Source: Nocardiopsis ansamitocini
GTDB lineage: Bacteria; Actinomycetota; Actinomycetes; Streptosporangiales; Streptosporangiaceae
Direction of reading: 5' to 3'
DNA length: 64,000 nucleotides
Assembly: GCF_030268225.1 (NCBI RefSeq)
Contig: NZ_BSQG01000001.1
Coordinates: 1,043,299 to 1,107,298, forward strand
In this document: positions 26,816 to 35,547 of the stretch, piece by piece
Layout of the letters: every line of letters starts with the position of its first letter
Numbering within the stretch: position 1 is the first letter of the stretch
The notes under the pieces: model-generated
Database searches by the model: none
Told to the model about the DNA's origin: nothing
Seen by the model: the letters and a program-made list of their open reading frames with translations, nothing else
Program-made: the position numbers and the translations under genes

Positions 26816-27931
26816 CTAGCGCAGTCCGGTGTCCCTGCGCAGCGCCGTCTGGATCAGCCGGTCCACCAAGGCTGCGTAGTCGACACCGGTGGCCGCCCAC
26901 ATCTGCGGGAAGGCCGAACTGGGAGTGAAACCGGGCATGGTGTTGATCTCGTTGACGTAGATCTCACCGTCGTCGCCGTAGAAGAAGTCGACGCGGGCCA
27001 GCCCCTCGCACCCCATGGCCTCGAAGGTCTCCGCGGCCAACGTGCGCAACCGCTCGGTGACGCCCACGGGCAGTCCAGCCGGGATCGTCAGGCTACTGGT
27101 CGAGAGGTACTTGGCTTCGAAGTCGTAGAAGTCGAAGCCTTCGGCCACGTGGATCTCGGCAGGCAGCGATACGTCGGGGGCCCCACCGTCCAGGGACTCC
27201 AGCACCCCGCACTCGATCTCACGACCGCTGATGCCCGCCTCGACGATGACCTTGGGGTCGTGAGCACGAGCCGTCTCGATCGCGGCCGAGACGGCCTCGG
27301 TGTCAGAGGCGTCGGCGACCTTGCTGATGCCGATGCTGGATCCCGCGCGAGCAGGCTTGACGAAGACCGTGCCGCCGAGCGCGGCGACGTCGTCCAGGAC
27401 ACGCTTGCGCTCCCGGGTCCACGCACGGTCGGTGACCGCTACATAGGGGCCGGTTTTGATCCCCTGACCGGTGAGCATGGCCTTCATGAAGACCTTGTCC
27501 ATCGACGCGGCGCTGGCGAACACCCCGGCGCCCGCGTAGCGCGCGCCCACCATTTCGAACAGGCCCTGGATGGTGCCGTCCTCGCCGAACGGCCCGTGCA
27601 GCAGGGGCAGGACGACGTCCACACGCTCCAGGGCACGCGGCGCCTGTCCCGGGGACACCTCCAAAAACGTGGAGTCGGCGTCGAAAGGCAGCGCCAGCGC
27701 GGTGCCGTCACCAGACACGGTGGGCAACTCTTTGTCGGTGATCGCCAACGACCGGGGGTCGCCCGCACTGAGCACCCAGCCCCCCGCCCGGGTGATCCCG
27801 ATCGGGACGACCTCGTAGCGGTCGGTGTCGATGACGGACAGGACGCTTCCCGCTGTCACGCAGGAGATCTCGTGTTCGGAGCTGCGCCCGCCGAAGACGA
27901 CGGCGACCCGAATCTTTTGCTGCTCGGCCAT
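26816..27931 (-). CDS. ddl: D-alanine--D-alanine ligase
   Basis: This 371-residue ATP-grasp enzyme makes the D-Ala-D-Ala dipeptide for peptidoglycan. It opens VRVAVVFGGRSSEHEISCVTA-like (RVAVVFGGRSSEHEISCV). It has the substrate-site block VLPLLHGPFGEDGTIQGLFE, the ATP-binding VFVKPARAGSSIGISKV, and the C-terminal ARVDFFYGDDGEIYVNEINT and MPGFTPSSAFPQMW motifs. It follows a trans-sulfuration gene and gpsA on the same strand. Confidence 0.97.
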   Translation of the reverse strand: MAEQQKIRVAVVFGGRSSEHEISCVTAGSVLSVIDTDRYEVVPIGITRAGGWVLSAGDPRSLAITDKELPTVSGDGTALALPFDADSTFLEVSPGQAPRALERVDVVLPLLHGPFGEDGTIQGLFEMVGARYAGAGVFASAASMDKVFMKAMLTGQGIKTGPYVAVTDRAWTRERKRVLDDVAALGGTVFVKPARAGSSIGISKVADASDTEAVSAAIETARAHDPKVIVEAGISGREIECGVLESLDGGAPDVSLPAEIHVAEGFDFYDFEAKYLSTSSLTIPAGLPVGVTERLRTLAAETFEAMGCEGLARVDFFYGDDGEIYVNEINTMPGFTPSSAFPQMWAATGVDYAALVDRLIQTALRRDTGLR

Positions 27932-28034
27932 GGTGCATGACCCTATCTCGCTCATCCCCGCATCCGGAAACACTGGAAGCGTTCCGAAACGGGGAGTTCG
28001 ACACAATCGAACGGCTCGGTGGTGCACACCGGGG

Positions 28035-29252
28035 TCAGGCCGTGCCGCACTGGTCGAGTGCGGCCAGGGTGTCGGCGATGAGATCCGCCGGGTCTTCCAG
28101 GCCGATGGAGAAACGCACCGCGGCGGGGTCGATCCCGGCCTCGGACAGCGCGGCGTCCGGCATCTGGCGGTGCGTGGTCGATCCCACGTGGCCGACCAGG
28201 GTGTGGGTCCCCCCCAACGAGGCGGCGATGGTGGCCACGTGCAGATGGTCGGCCAGGGCCATGCCCGCGGAGCGCCCACCGTGCGGTGTGACGGTGACGA
28301 CCGCACCATAACGGGTGCCGTGCCCGTCGGCATCGAAGAGCTTGCCCGCGAGCGCGTGCCCTTGATGGTCGGGCAGGCTCGGATGATCCACCCGGGCAAC
28401 AGCAGGGTGGTCGCGTACAGCCGCTGCGAACTCCGAGGCCGAGGCGCACTGGCGGGCCACCCGGAGCGGAAGCGTCTCCAAACCGCGGTGCAGGAGGAAT
28501 GCCTCATCCGGGGAGAGGCAGGGGCCCAGGTCCACACGGGCCGAGCGGACCCGCCCCACCAGTTCGGGGCGTCCGACGACCACCCCCCCGGTGGCGTCGG
28601 AGTGACCGCCCAGGTACTTGGTGGCCGAGTGCAGAACGAGGTCCGCACCCAGCGCGAGAGGACGGCACACCGCCGGCGAGGCGAACGTGGAGTCCACCAC
28701 GAGCAGCGCGCCGGCGTCGTGGGCGATCCCGGCCAGCGCGGGCAGGTCGGAGACCACCATGGTGGGGTTGGAGAGCGTCTCGGTGAAGATGAGCGCGGTG
28801 TCCGGGCGCACCGTCGCGCGCACCGCATCCAGGTCGGTGATGTCGACGAAGTCGGTGTGCACACCGAACCTGCGCAGCAGCCCGTCCAGGAGCGAGTAGG
28901 TGTTTCCGTAGATCGAGACGGCCGCGACCACGTGCGCCCCAGCTCCGGTCAACGCCAGCAGGGTGGTGCTGATGGCGGCCATCCCGGAGGCGAACGCCTG
29001 GCCGCGCACGTCGTGGTCGACCCCGTGTCCTTCGAGTGCCGCGACCGCATGGGCGAACGCCTCGGCGGTCGGGGTGTCGATACGGGCGTAGGAATAGCCG
29101 TCGCCGCTGTCGAGGACGTCGGCGTACTCCTGGGAGGTGGCGAAGGCATAGGTGGTGCTGCGATGGACCGGGATCCGCAGGGGATCGCCCACCGGGGCGG
29201 GAGGCGCAGGGAGACGGAGGGCTCGGGTGTTCTCACCGTGTTCGTGCGACAT
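28035..29252 (-). CDS. Cystathionine gamma-synthase/lyase family enzyme (PLP-dependent)
   Basis: At 405 residues it is a Cys/Met-metabolism fold-type-I PLP enzyme. Family blocks are RSTTYAF, GDGYSYARIDTPTAEAF, ASGMAAISTTLLAL (phosphate-binding region), VVDSTFASPAVCRPL, and the PLP-lysine motif HSATKYLGGHSDATGG. The C-terminus has RFSIGLEDPADLIADTLAAL. The ATG at 29252 is preceded by GGAAGG. Members of this family are cystathionine synthases or lyases, methionine gamma-lyases and homocysteine-forming enzymes, and the sequence does not settle which. It lies between gpsA and ddl, 46 bases downstream of gpsA. Confidence 0.9.
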   Translation of the reverse strand: MSHEHGENTRALRLPAPPAPVGDPLRIPVHRSTTYAFATSQEYADVLDSGDGYSYARIDTPTAEAFAHAVAALEGHGVDHDVRGQAFASGMAAISTTLLALTGAGAHVVAAVSIYGNTYSLLDGLLRRFGVHTDFVDITDLDAVRATVRPDTALIFTETLSNPTMVVSDLPALAGIAHDAGALLVVDSTFASPAVCRPLALGADLVLHSATKYLGGHSDATGGVVVGRPELVGRVRSARVDLGPCLSPDEAFLLHRGLETLPLRVARQCASASEFAAAVRDHPAVARVDHPSLPDHQGHALAGKLFDADGHGTRYGAVVTVTPHGGRSAGMALADHLHVATIAASLGGTHTLVGHVGSTTHRQMPDAALSEAGIDPAAVRFSIGLEDPADLIADTLAALDQCGTA

Positions 29253-29298
29253 GTGGACCTTCCAGTGTCCTGCTCGGTGTGGATCCGCCGGTTGGGGG

Positions 29299-30309
29299 TC
29301 AGACCCCATAACGCTCGGGCTTGGAACTGCGCGACATGAATGCCAGCAGCGCCTCGGCCGGGGGGAGTTCGTGGTGCATCATCCCCACGACCGCCTCCGT
29401 GATCGGCATGTCCACGCCGTTCGCGCGCGCCAGGGCGAGGATCGACTCCGAGGACTTGACGCCTTCTGCGGTCTGTCGGGTCTCGGCGATGACCTCGGCC
29501 AGGGTCATTCCGGTCCCCAGCTTCTCCCCGAAGGTGCGGTTGCGCGAGAGCGGCGAACTGCACGTGGCCACGAGGTCGCCCAGGCCGGCCAGCCCGGCCA
29601 GAGTGTGCTCGTCCGCCCCCAGGGAGACCGCCAGGCGCACCGTCTCGGCCAGGCCACGGGTGATCAGGGACGCCTTGGCGTTGTCGCCGAATCCCATCCC
29701 GACCGCCACTCCCACTGCGAGTGCGATCACGTTCTTCACCGCGCCCCCTACTTCCGCGCCGACGACGTCGGTGTTGGTGTAGGGGCGAAAGTACGCCGAC
29801 TTGCAGATGTGCTGGAGACGGGTGGCGGCGTCCTCGTCGACGCAGGCCACCACGGCGGTCGCCGGTTCGCGCTCGGCGATCTCCCGGGCCAGGTTGGGCC
29901 CGGAGACCACCGCGATCTGCCCCTCGGGCAGTTGCAGGACCTGGGCGATGACCTCGCTCATCCGGCACGACGTGCCGACTTCGATGCCCTTCATCAGGCT
30001 GACGACGATGGCGTGCCGCGGGACCAGCGGCGCCCACGCGGTGAGGTTGGCGCGCAGCGTCTGGGACGGCACGGCGATGACGACGACGTCGGCTCCAAAG
30101 AGCGCTTCCGCCGGATCGGTGGTGGCACGCAGCGCCGGGTTGAGCGCGATCCCGGGGAAGTAGTCGGGGTTCTCGTTCCGGGCATCGATCGCTTCCACGA
30201 CCGAGGCCCGTCTTCCCTGCACCACGACCTCGGCGGCCCCGGCGTCGGCCACCACGTTGGCGAAGGCCGTCCCCCAGGAACCGCTGCCGAGTACGGCGAC
30301 CTTGGTCAT
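29299..30309 (-). CDS. gpsA: NAD(P)-dependent glycerol-3-phosphate dehydrogenase
   Basis: This 336-residue enzyme makes glycerol 3-phosphate for phospholipid synthesis. It has the Rossmann motif LGSGSWGTAFANVVADAG, the segment VSLMKGIEVGT, GPNLAREIAEREPATAV, and the catalytic-Lys region AVKNVIALAVGVAVGMGFGD. Its ATG overlaps the stop of the upstream acyltransferase gene (ATGA), which fits a glycerophospholipid-synthesis pair. Confidence 0.97.
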   Translation of the reverse strand: MTKVAVLGSGSWGTAFANVVADAGAAEVVVQGRRASVVEAIDARNENPDYFPGIALNPALRATTDPAEALFGADVVVIAVPSQTLRANLTAWAPLVPRHAIVVSLMKGIEVGTSCRMSEVIAQVLQLPEGQIAVVSGPNLAREIAEREPATAVVACVDEDAATRLQHICKSAYFRPYTNTDVVGAEVGGAVKNVIALAVGVAVGMGFGDNAKASLITRGLAETVRLAVSLGADEHTLAGLAGLGDLVATCSSPLSRNRTFGEKLGTGMTLAEVIAETRQTAEGVKSSESILALARANGVDMPITEAVVGMMHHELPPAEALLAFMSRSSKPERYGV

Positions 30310-31070
30310 TTCGCCTCCTCGGCAGTGGTTCCGCCCTCGCCCTGCCCAAGGCTCTCCTGCCGGGCCCTCTTGGGATCGAACAGTTCAGCGGGCGGCTCCT
30401 CGCCCCGCTGCTGCGCCTGAAGCGCCACGATGGCGGCCATGATCTCGGCGGTCGCGGCGCGCAGCGTCGTCGCCGTCATGGGCTCGTCCCGGTACTTGGA
30501 CAGGTCCACCGGCGGACCGGCCGTGAACTGGATCTTCTTGCGGGGGAAGGGACGGAACCTGGCGGTTCCGTAGGGCAGCAGGTGCTGTTCTCCCCAGTGG
30601 GAGACGGGGATGACCGGGGCCCCGGTCTGCAGTGCGAGCCGTGCGACACCGGTCTTGGCGACCATCGGCCACAGCTGGGGGTCCCGGGTGCAGGTGCCCT
30701 CCGGGTAGAAGATCACCGAGGAACCGTCCTGGGTGAGGGCCTTCTCCGCCTCCCGCAGGGCCTTGACCGCGTCGCTGCTTCCCCGGCTGACCGGGATCTG
30801 CCCGGTGGCTCGGGCGACCGCGCCGACGAGGGGAATGCGGAACACGCTCTCCTTCGCGGTGAAGGTCGGCCACCGCCGACCAGCCACGTAGAGGTAGTGC
30901 GCGATCGTCAGCGGGTCCGACATCGAGATGTGGTTCGCCGCGATGATCACGCCCCCCGAACGCGGGATGTTCTCCTGACCGCGCCAGCTCACCTTGGTGA
31001 CGAGGGTCATGATCGGGCGGACTATGGAGGCCACGACCACCTTTACCAACGGCGATTCCCGGCGTTTCAT
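30306..31070 (-). CDS. plsC: 1-acyl-glycerol-3-phosphate acyltransferase (PlsC family)
   Basis: This 254-residue enzyme belongs to the PlsC family, which acylates lysophosphatidic acid. The catalytic motif is NHISMSD (H-x4-D), and the glycerol-phosphate-binding motif FYPEGTCTRD follows at the usual distance; VIPVSHWGEQHLLP is the third block. The ATG at 31070 was chosen because GGAG is 8 bases upstream; an ATG 15 bases earlier is possible. It overlaps gpsA by four bases. Confidence 0.94.
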   Translation of the reverse strand: MKRRESPLVKVVVASIVRPIMTLVTKVSWRGQENIPRSGGVIIAANHISMSDPLTIAHYLYVAGRRWPTFTAKESVFRIPLVGAVARATGQIPVSRGSSDAVKALREAEKALTQDGSSVIFYPEGTCTRDPQLWPMVAKTGVARLALQTGAPVIPVSHWGEQHLLPYGTARFRPFPRKKIQFTAGPPVDLSKYRDEPMTATTLRAATAEIMAAIVALQAQQRGEEPPAELFDPKRARQESLGQGEGGTTAEEAK

Positions 31071-31266
31071 GGTGGTCTCCTTCATGTTCGGCGCACCAGC
31101 GACCGCGCCGTCCACGGCCCGGCGGTGCGTCTCGTGCCGCGCAACCGCTTCAGTCTAGGTCGTGTCCGGGTGCCCTCCATCGTCGGGCACGAGGTCGGGG
31201 CGGGTGCGCAGGGGTGGACTGGGACATACTCTCTTCTGTCGGCCTGGGCGAGACGGAGGGGGGCCG

Positions 31267-31914
31267 GTGAACGGCGAGCAGTCACGAACGGGTTGGTCGA
31301 TGGTGGTGCCCGTCAAACGGCTGACCGCGGCCAAGAGCCGGCTCGCCGGCTTCGCCGGACGGCACCGGCACGATCTGGCCCTCGCGGTGGCCACCGACAC
31401 CGTCCTGGCCGTCCTGGCCACCCCCGGCGTGGGGGCGGTGTTCGTTGTCACCGACGATGCCCGGGCCGCCGCCGTGCTTGCCGGACCAGGCGCGAGGATC
31501 GTGGGCGGCGAGCCCGGTCCGGGGCTCAACGCGGCGCTGTGTCATGGCGCCCGGCACGCCGACGCGATACGTCCAGGATCAGGCGTGTGCGCCCTGTCGG
31601 CTGATCTGCCTGCGCTGCGCCCGCAGGAGCTCGATCGGGTGTTGGCTGCGGCGGCCGCACATCCGAGGTCCTTCCTGGCAGATGCGCCCGGGGTGGGGAC
31701 CACCCTGTACGCGGCACGCGGTGCTGTCGACTTCGCGCCCGCGTTCGAGGGGGAGTCCCGACTGCGCCATCTGGCCGGCGGAGCCGCGGAGATCGCTCTG
31801 AGCGACGTGGAAACGGTCCGCCGCGACGTGGATACCCCTGACGACCTGCGCGCCGCCACAGCACTGGGTCTGGGGCCGCACACGGCCAAGGTACTGGCCG
31901 AACTGGACGGGTGA
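31267..31914 (+). CDS. cofC: Phosphoenolpyruvate/2-phospholactate guanylyltransferase of F420 synthesis (FbiD/CofC)
   Basis: This 215-residue protein has the CofC/FbiD features: VVPVKRLTAAKSRLAGF near the N-terminus, AVFVVTDDARAAAVLAGPGA, GPGLNAALCHGA, CALSADLPALRPQELDRVL and DVDTPDDLRAATALGLG. It activates phosphoenolpyruvate (or 2-phospholactate) with GTP for the side-chain step of coenzyme F420 synthesis. The GTG at 31267 is preceded by GGAGGGG. It is divergent from plsC and convergent with the HU gene. No other F420 gene is nearby. Confidence 0.9.
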   Translation: MNGEQSRTGWSMVVPVKRLTAAKSRLAGFAGRHRHDLALAVATDTVLAVLATPGVGAVFVVTDDARAAAVLAGPGARIVGGEPGPGLNAALCHGARHADAIRPGSGVCALSADLPALRPQELDRVLAAAAAHPRSFLADAPGVGTTLYAARGAVDFAPAFEGESRLRHLAGGAAEIALSDVETVRRDVDTPDDLRAATALGLGPHTAKVLAELDG

Positions 31915-31938
31915 CGTCCTCGTTCTGCAGACACACGG

Positions 31939-31973
31939 CTGCCCGGGGCCCTTGGTAAGGGTGTCCCGGGCAG
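31939..31973. terminator. Bidirectional terminator between cofC and the HU gene
   Basis: CTGCCCGGG (31939-31947) pairs with CCCGGGCAG (31965-31973) in the 81-base gap between convergent genes. Confidence 0.75.
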
Positions 31974-31995
31974 TCCGTGCTTCTGGGTATCGCTA

Positions 31996-32274
31996 CTACT
32001 TGTCGCCGTTGACCAGGGCCTTGAAGTCGGCGCCCGCACGGAACTTCGGAACGAAGCTCGCAGGAACGTCGATGCTGGCCCCGGTCGCGGGGTTGCGTGC
32101 GGTGCGAGCCGCACGCTCGGACTTCTCGAAGACCCCGAATCCCGTGATGGCAACCTTGTCGCCCTTGGCCACGGTCTGCTGGATGGTCTCCAGTACAGCG
32201 TTGACGGCTTCGGTGGCGGTCTTCTTGTCCCCCAGCCGATCCGAGATCGCGTCAATCAGGTCACGCTTGTTCAT
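31996..32274 (-). CDS. hup: DNA-binding protein HU
   Basis: This 92-residue histone-like protein starts MNKRDLIDAISDRLGDKK and contains the HU core VAITGFGVFEKSERAARTAR and NPATGASIDVPASFVPKFRA, the DNA-embracing arm. It lacks the long Lys/Ala tail of the other actinobacterial HU type (HupB/HupS), so it is the short HupA-like form. A GGAGGAACC-type ribosome-binding site lies upstream. Confidence 0.97.
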   Translation of the reverse strand: MNKRDLIDAISDRLGDKKTATEAVNAVLETIQQTVAKGDKVAITGFGVFEKSERAARTARNPATGASIDVPASFVPKFRAGADFKALVNGDK

Positions 32275-32351
32275 GGTTCCTCCGGTTCCCCCTTGCTCGC
32301 TCGAAATTAGGGGACACCAGGGGCCTTACACAAATACAAACGCCTGGAAAA

Positions 32352-32600
32352 TCAGCGTGTCGGGGGGTCAGGGGCCTGTTCTGACAGCTCTGCGAGCATC
32401 CGATCGAGGCGTTCCGAGGCTTTCAGCGGATCCCTTTTGACCCCTTCCGTGACCGTCAAAAGCCTACGTATAAGCGGAATCCGGACAGGCTCCGGCAGCG
32501 AGTCCGCTCTGCGGTGGGCTTCTTTGAGCCGCTGTGCCAAGCGAAGGTAAAATTCCTGTCCCTGAAAGGCTTTCGGTCCGCCGTCAGCACCCTCCGGCAC
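32352..32600 (-). CDS. Conserved small actinobacterial protein between leuD and the HU gene, function unknown
   Basis: About 82 residues, read from a GTG at 32600 that overlaps the leuD stop (TAGTG). The body (KAFQGQEFYLRLAQRLKEA, then ADSLPEPVRIPLIRRLLTV and SERLDRMLAELSEQ) is helical, basic-acidic alternating and has good codon usage, unlike the region upstream in the same frame. It lies between leuD and the HU gene. I do not recognise a named family; translational coupling with leuD is likely. Confidence 0.62.
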   Translation of the reverse strand: MPEGADGGPKAFQGQEFYLRLAQRLKEAHRRADSLPEPVRIPLIRRLLTVTEGVKRDPLKASERLDRMLAELSEQAPDPPTR

Positions 32601-33190
32601 TACTGGGTGACCGGCAGCCACGGCTTGCGCTGCTTCTCGAACTCGGTGATGGCGTCGACATGGCGCAGGGTCAGGCCGATGTCGTCGAGCCCCTCCAGCA
32701 ACCGCCAGCGGGTGTAGTCGTCGAGCTCGAAGGGCTCGGTGAGGCCCTGGGCGCGCACCTCGCGGGCCTCCAGGTCCACCGTGACCTCTGCCGTGGGGTC
32801 GCCCTCCACGAGGTTCCACAGGTATTCGATGCTCTCCTGCGGCAGGACAACGGTCAGCAGGCCACCCTTGAGCGAGTTCCCGCGGAAGATGTCGGCGAAG
32901 CGGGGCGCGAGCACGGTCTTGAAACCGTAGTTCTGCAGCGCCCAGACCGCGTGTTCGCGCGAGGATCCCGTACCGAAGTCCGAGCCCGCGATCAGAACGG
33001 TTCCGTCCTTGTACTCGGGCTTGTTGAGCACGAAGTCCGGATCGCCGGCTCGCCAGGCGGCGAACAGGCCGTCCTCGAACCCGCTGCGGCTGACCCGCTT
33101 GAGGTAGACGGCGGGGATGATCTGGTCGGTGTCCACGTTGCTGTAGCGCAGCGGCACGGCGCGGCCGGTGTGGACGGTGAACTTCTCCAT
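32600..33190 (-). CDS. leuD: 3-isopropylmalate dehydratase small subunit
   Basis: This 196-residue small subunit of the aconitase-like isomerase of leucine synthesis carries the swivel domain: [35 protein letters not shown] and [18 protein letters not shown]. It starts at an ATG 29 bases after leuC on the same strand, so the two form the leuCD operon. Confidence 0.97.
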   Translation of the reverse strand: MEKFTVHTGRAVPLRYSNVDTDQIIPAVYLKRVSRSGFEDGLFAAWRAGDPDFVLNKPEYKDGTVLIAGSDFGTGSSREHAVWALQNYGFKTVLAPRFADIFRGNSLKGGLLTVVLPQESIEYLWNLVEGDPTAEVTVDLEAREVRAQGLTEPFELDDYTRWRLLEGLDDIGLTLRHVDAITEFEKQRKPWLPVTQ

Positions 33191-33219
33191 GTCGGCGTTC
33201 CTAAAGGGTCGAGGGCTGG

Positions 33220-34617
33220 CTACAGGTCGGCGGGCGAGGACAGCGTGCCCCGCACCGCGGTGGCGGCTGCGACGAGGGGCGAGACCAGGTGGGTACGGCC
33301 CCCCTTGCCCTGACGGCCCTCGAAGTTGCGGTTGGAGGTGGAGGCGCAGCGCTCGCCGGGCTTGAGGGTGTCGGGGTTCATCCCCAGGCACATCGAGCAG
33401 CCGGCCTCGCGCCACTCCGCCCCTGCCGCCGTGAAGACCTGGTCCAGGCCTTCGGCCGCCGCCTGTTCCTTGACACGCATGGAGCCCGGGACGATCATCA
33501 TGCGCACCCCCTCGGCGACCCTGCGCCCCTTGATGACCTCGGCCGCTGCGCGCAGGTCTTCGATGCGGCCGTTGGTGCAGGAGCCGACGAAGACGGTGTC
33601 CACGGCGACCTCGCGCAGCGGGGTCCCCGGGGTCAGGTCCATGTAGGCCAGTGCCTTCTCCGCCGCGGCGCGCTCACTGGCGTCGGCGAAGGACGCCGGG
33701 TCGGGCACGGAGGTGTCCAGAGGTGCTCCCTGGCCGGGGTTGGTGCCCCAGGTGACGAACGGGCTGAGCTCGTCGGCGTCCAGCTCGACCTCGCGGTCGA
33801 AGACCGCGCCCTCGTCGGTGGCCAGCGTCTGCCAGTGCGCGACGGCCTGGTCCCACAGCTCGCCCTCGGGCGCGTGCGGACGGCCCTTCAGGTAGTCGAA
33901 CGTGGTCTGGTCGGGGGCGATCATGCCGGCACGGGCTCCGGCCTCGATCGACATGTTGCACACGGTCATCCGGGCTTCCATGGACAGGGCCCGCACGGCC
34001 TCGCCCCGATACTCGATGACGTATCCCTGCCCGCCGCCGGTGCCGATCTTGGCGATGACGGCGAGAATGATGTCCTTCGATGTCACGCCGGGCTTGAGGC
34101 TGCCCTTGACGTTGACCGCCATCGTCTTGAACGGTGCCAGCGGCAGCGTCTGGGTGGCCATCACGTGCTCGACCTGGCTGGTTCCGATACCGAATGCCAG
34201 CGCACCGAACGCACCGTGCGTGCTGGTGTGGCTGTCACCGCAAACGATGGTCATTCCCGGCTGGGTGATCCCCAACTGCGGGCCGATGACGTGGACGACG
34301 CCCTGTTCGATGTCGCCCATCGGATGCAGGCGCACACCGAAGTCGGAGGCGTTCTTGCGCAGCGTCTCGATCTGGGTGCGCGACACCGGATCGGCGATCG
34401 GCAGAAAGATGTTCTCGGTCGGGACGTTGTGGTCCTCGGTGGCGATGGTGAGGTCGGCGCGACGCAGCGGCCGGTCGGCGATGCGCAGCCCTTCGAATGC
34501 CTGCGGGCTGGTCACTTCGTGGACCAGGTGCAGGTCGATGTAGAGCAGATCGGGTTCTCCGTCGGCACGCCTGACGACGTGCTCTTCCCAGACCTTCTCG
34601 GCCATCGTGCGAGCCAT
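33220..34617 (-). CDS. leuC: 3-isopropylmalate dehydratase large subunit
   Basis: This 465-residue [4Fe-4S] isomerase subunit converts 2- to 3-isopropylmalate. The motifs include [40 protein letters not shown], cluster ligands in VGSCTNGR and [12 protein letters not shown], and [20 protein letters not shown]. The ATG at 34617 is preceded by GAGGAGG. The gene is divergent from the IclR-type regulator, and the 152-base gap contains the BCAA-type operator. Confidence 0.98.
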   Translation of the reverse strand: MARTMAEKVWEEHVVRRADGEPDLLYIDLHLVHEVTSPQAFEGLRIADRPLRRADLTIATEDHNVPTENIFLPIADPVSRTQIETLRKNASDFGVRLHPMGDIEQGVVHVIGPQLGITQPGMTIVCGDSHTSTHGAFGALAFGIGTSQVEHVMATQTLPLAPFKTMAVNVKGSLKPGVTSKDIILAVIAKIGTGGGQGYVIEYRGEAVRALSMEARMTVCNMSIEAGARAGMIAPDQTTFDYLKGRPHAPEGELWDQAVAHWQTLATDEGAVFDREVELDADELSPFVTWGTNPGQGAPLDTSVPDPASFADASERAAAEKALAYMDLTPGTPLREVAVDTVFVGSCTNGRIEDLRAAAEVIKGRRVAEGVRMMIVPGSMRVKEQAAAEGLDQVFTAAGAEWREAGCSMCLGMNPDTLKPGERCASTSNRNFEGRQGKGGRTHLVSPLVAAATAVRGTLSSPADL

Positions 34618-34738
34618 GTGCGACGCCTCCTCGCGTCTCGACGGTGTTGTCGGAAGCTTCTCGCCACCACACACGACCCCGACGGGGCGGCGTGGAAGTC
34701 CCCCACGCAGATCCGCCCGTGCGGGCGAGCGAATTTGC

Positions 34739-34755
34739 ATTCCAAATAGCGAGAC
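34739..34755. promoter_or_regulatory. BCAA-type operator in the leuC/ndgR divergent region
   Basis: Read on the minus strand this is GTCTCGCTATTTGGAAT. Its first 12 bases match exactly the leuB operator at 50766-50782 (same strand), and its halves match the site before cimA (GTCTC-N7-GGAAT). It lies 15 bases before the regulator's start codon and 122 before leuC. Binding by the adjacent IclR regulator is inferred. Confidence 0.6.
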
Positions 34756-34769
34756 GGCAATATCAAGCC

Positions 34770-35504
34770 ATGGACAACTCTAGCCCATCCAGTGGCGTAG
34801 GTGTGCTGGACAAGACGATGACGGTGCTCGACGCACTGGAATCCGGGCCCGCGTCATTGGCCCAGTTGGTGCAGATCACCGGCTTGGCAAGACCCACAGC
34901 GCACCGACTGGCGGTCGCCCTTGAGCGCCACCGCATGGTCACCCGTGACAGCCAGGGCAGGTTCGTGCTCGGCCCTCGCCTCGGCGAGCTCTCCATCGCC
35001 ACCGGCGAGGACCGGCTGCTGGCTGTGGCCAACCCCGTTCTGGTGCAGTTGCGCGACCTCACCGGCGAGAGCGCCCAGCTCTACCGCCGACAGGGCGACA
35101 CCAGGGTGTGCGTGGCCGCGGCCGAGCGCACGAGCGGACTGCGCGACACCGTTCCGGTGGGCTCTGAGCTCCCGATGAACGCGGGCTCGGCCGCGCAGGT
35201 CCTGGTGGCCTGGGAGGACTCCGAACGAATCCGTCGGGCGCTGCGCGGGGCGCACTTCACCACCGCCACCCTGTCGCAGGTGCGGCGCCGCCGCTGGTCC
35301 CAGAGCGTCGGTGAGCGGGAGCAGGGGGTGGCCTCGGTGTCGGCCCCGATCGCCGGTCCGGGAGGACGCGTCATCGCCGCGGTCTCGGTTTCGGGACCGC
35401 TGGAACGGCTGACCCGCTCACCGGGACGATTGCACGCCCAGGCCGTCATCGCCGCGGCCGAGCGCATCAGTGAGGCGCTGCACGGCCAGGAGGCCGATCG
35501 CTGA
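34770..35504 (+). CDS. ndgR: IclR-family transcriptional regulator, NdgR/AreB type
   Basis: This 244-residue regulator has an N-terminal winged helix-turn-helix ([20 protein letters not shown], then [19 protein letters not shown]) and a C-terminal IclR effector domain ([76 protein letters not shown]). NdgR of Streptomyces sits at this position, divergent from leuCD, and controls leucine and other amino-acid genes. The ATG at 34770 gives the normal N-terminus. No strong ribosome-binding site is visible. Confidence 0.92.
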   Translation: MDNSSPSSGVGVLDKTMTVLDALESGPASLAQLVQITGLARPTAHRLAVALERHRMVTRDSQGRFVLGPRLGELSIATGEDRLLAVANPVLVQLRDLTGESAQLYRRQGDTRVCVAAAERTSGLRDTVPVGSELPMNAGSAAQVLVAWEDSERIRRALRGAHFTTATLSQVRRRRWSQSVGEREQGVASVSAPIAGPGGRVIAAVSVSGPLERLTRSPGRLHAQAVIAAAERISEALHGQEADR

Positions 35505-35542
35505 GCCGGGCCCGCACCTTTTGGACGCGGAGCGGGCCCGGC
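35505..35542. terminator. Bidirectional terminator between ndgR and the sugar dehydrogenase gene
   Basis: GCCGGGCCCGC and GCGGGCCCGGC form an 11-bp perfect stem directly after the ndgR stop codon and 6 bases past the convergent gene's stop. Confidence 0.8.
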
Positions 35543-35547
35543 CTCGG

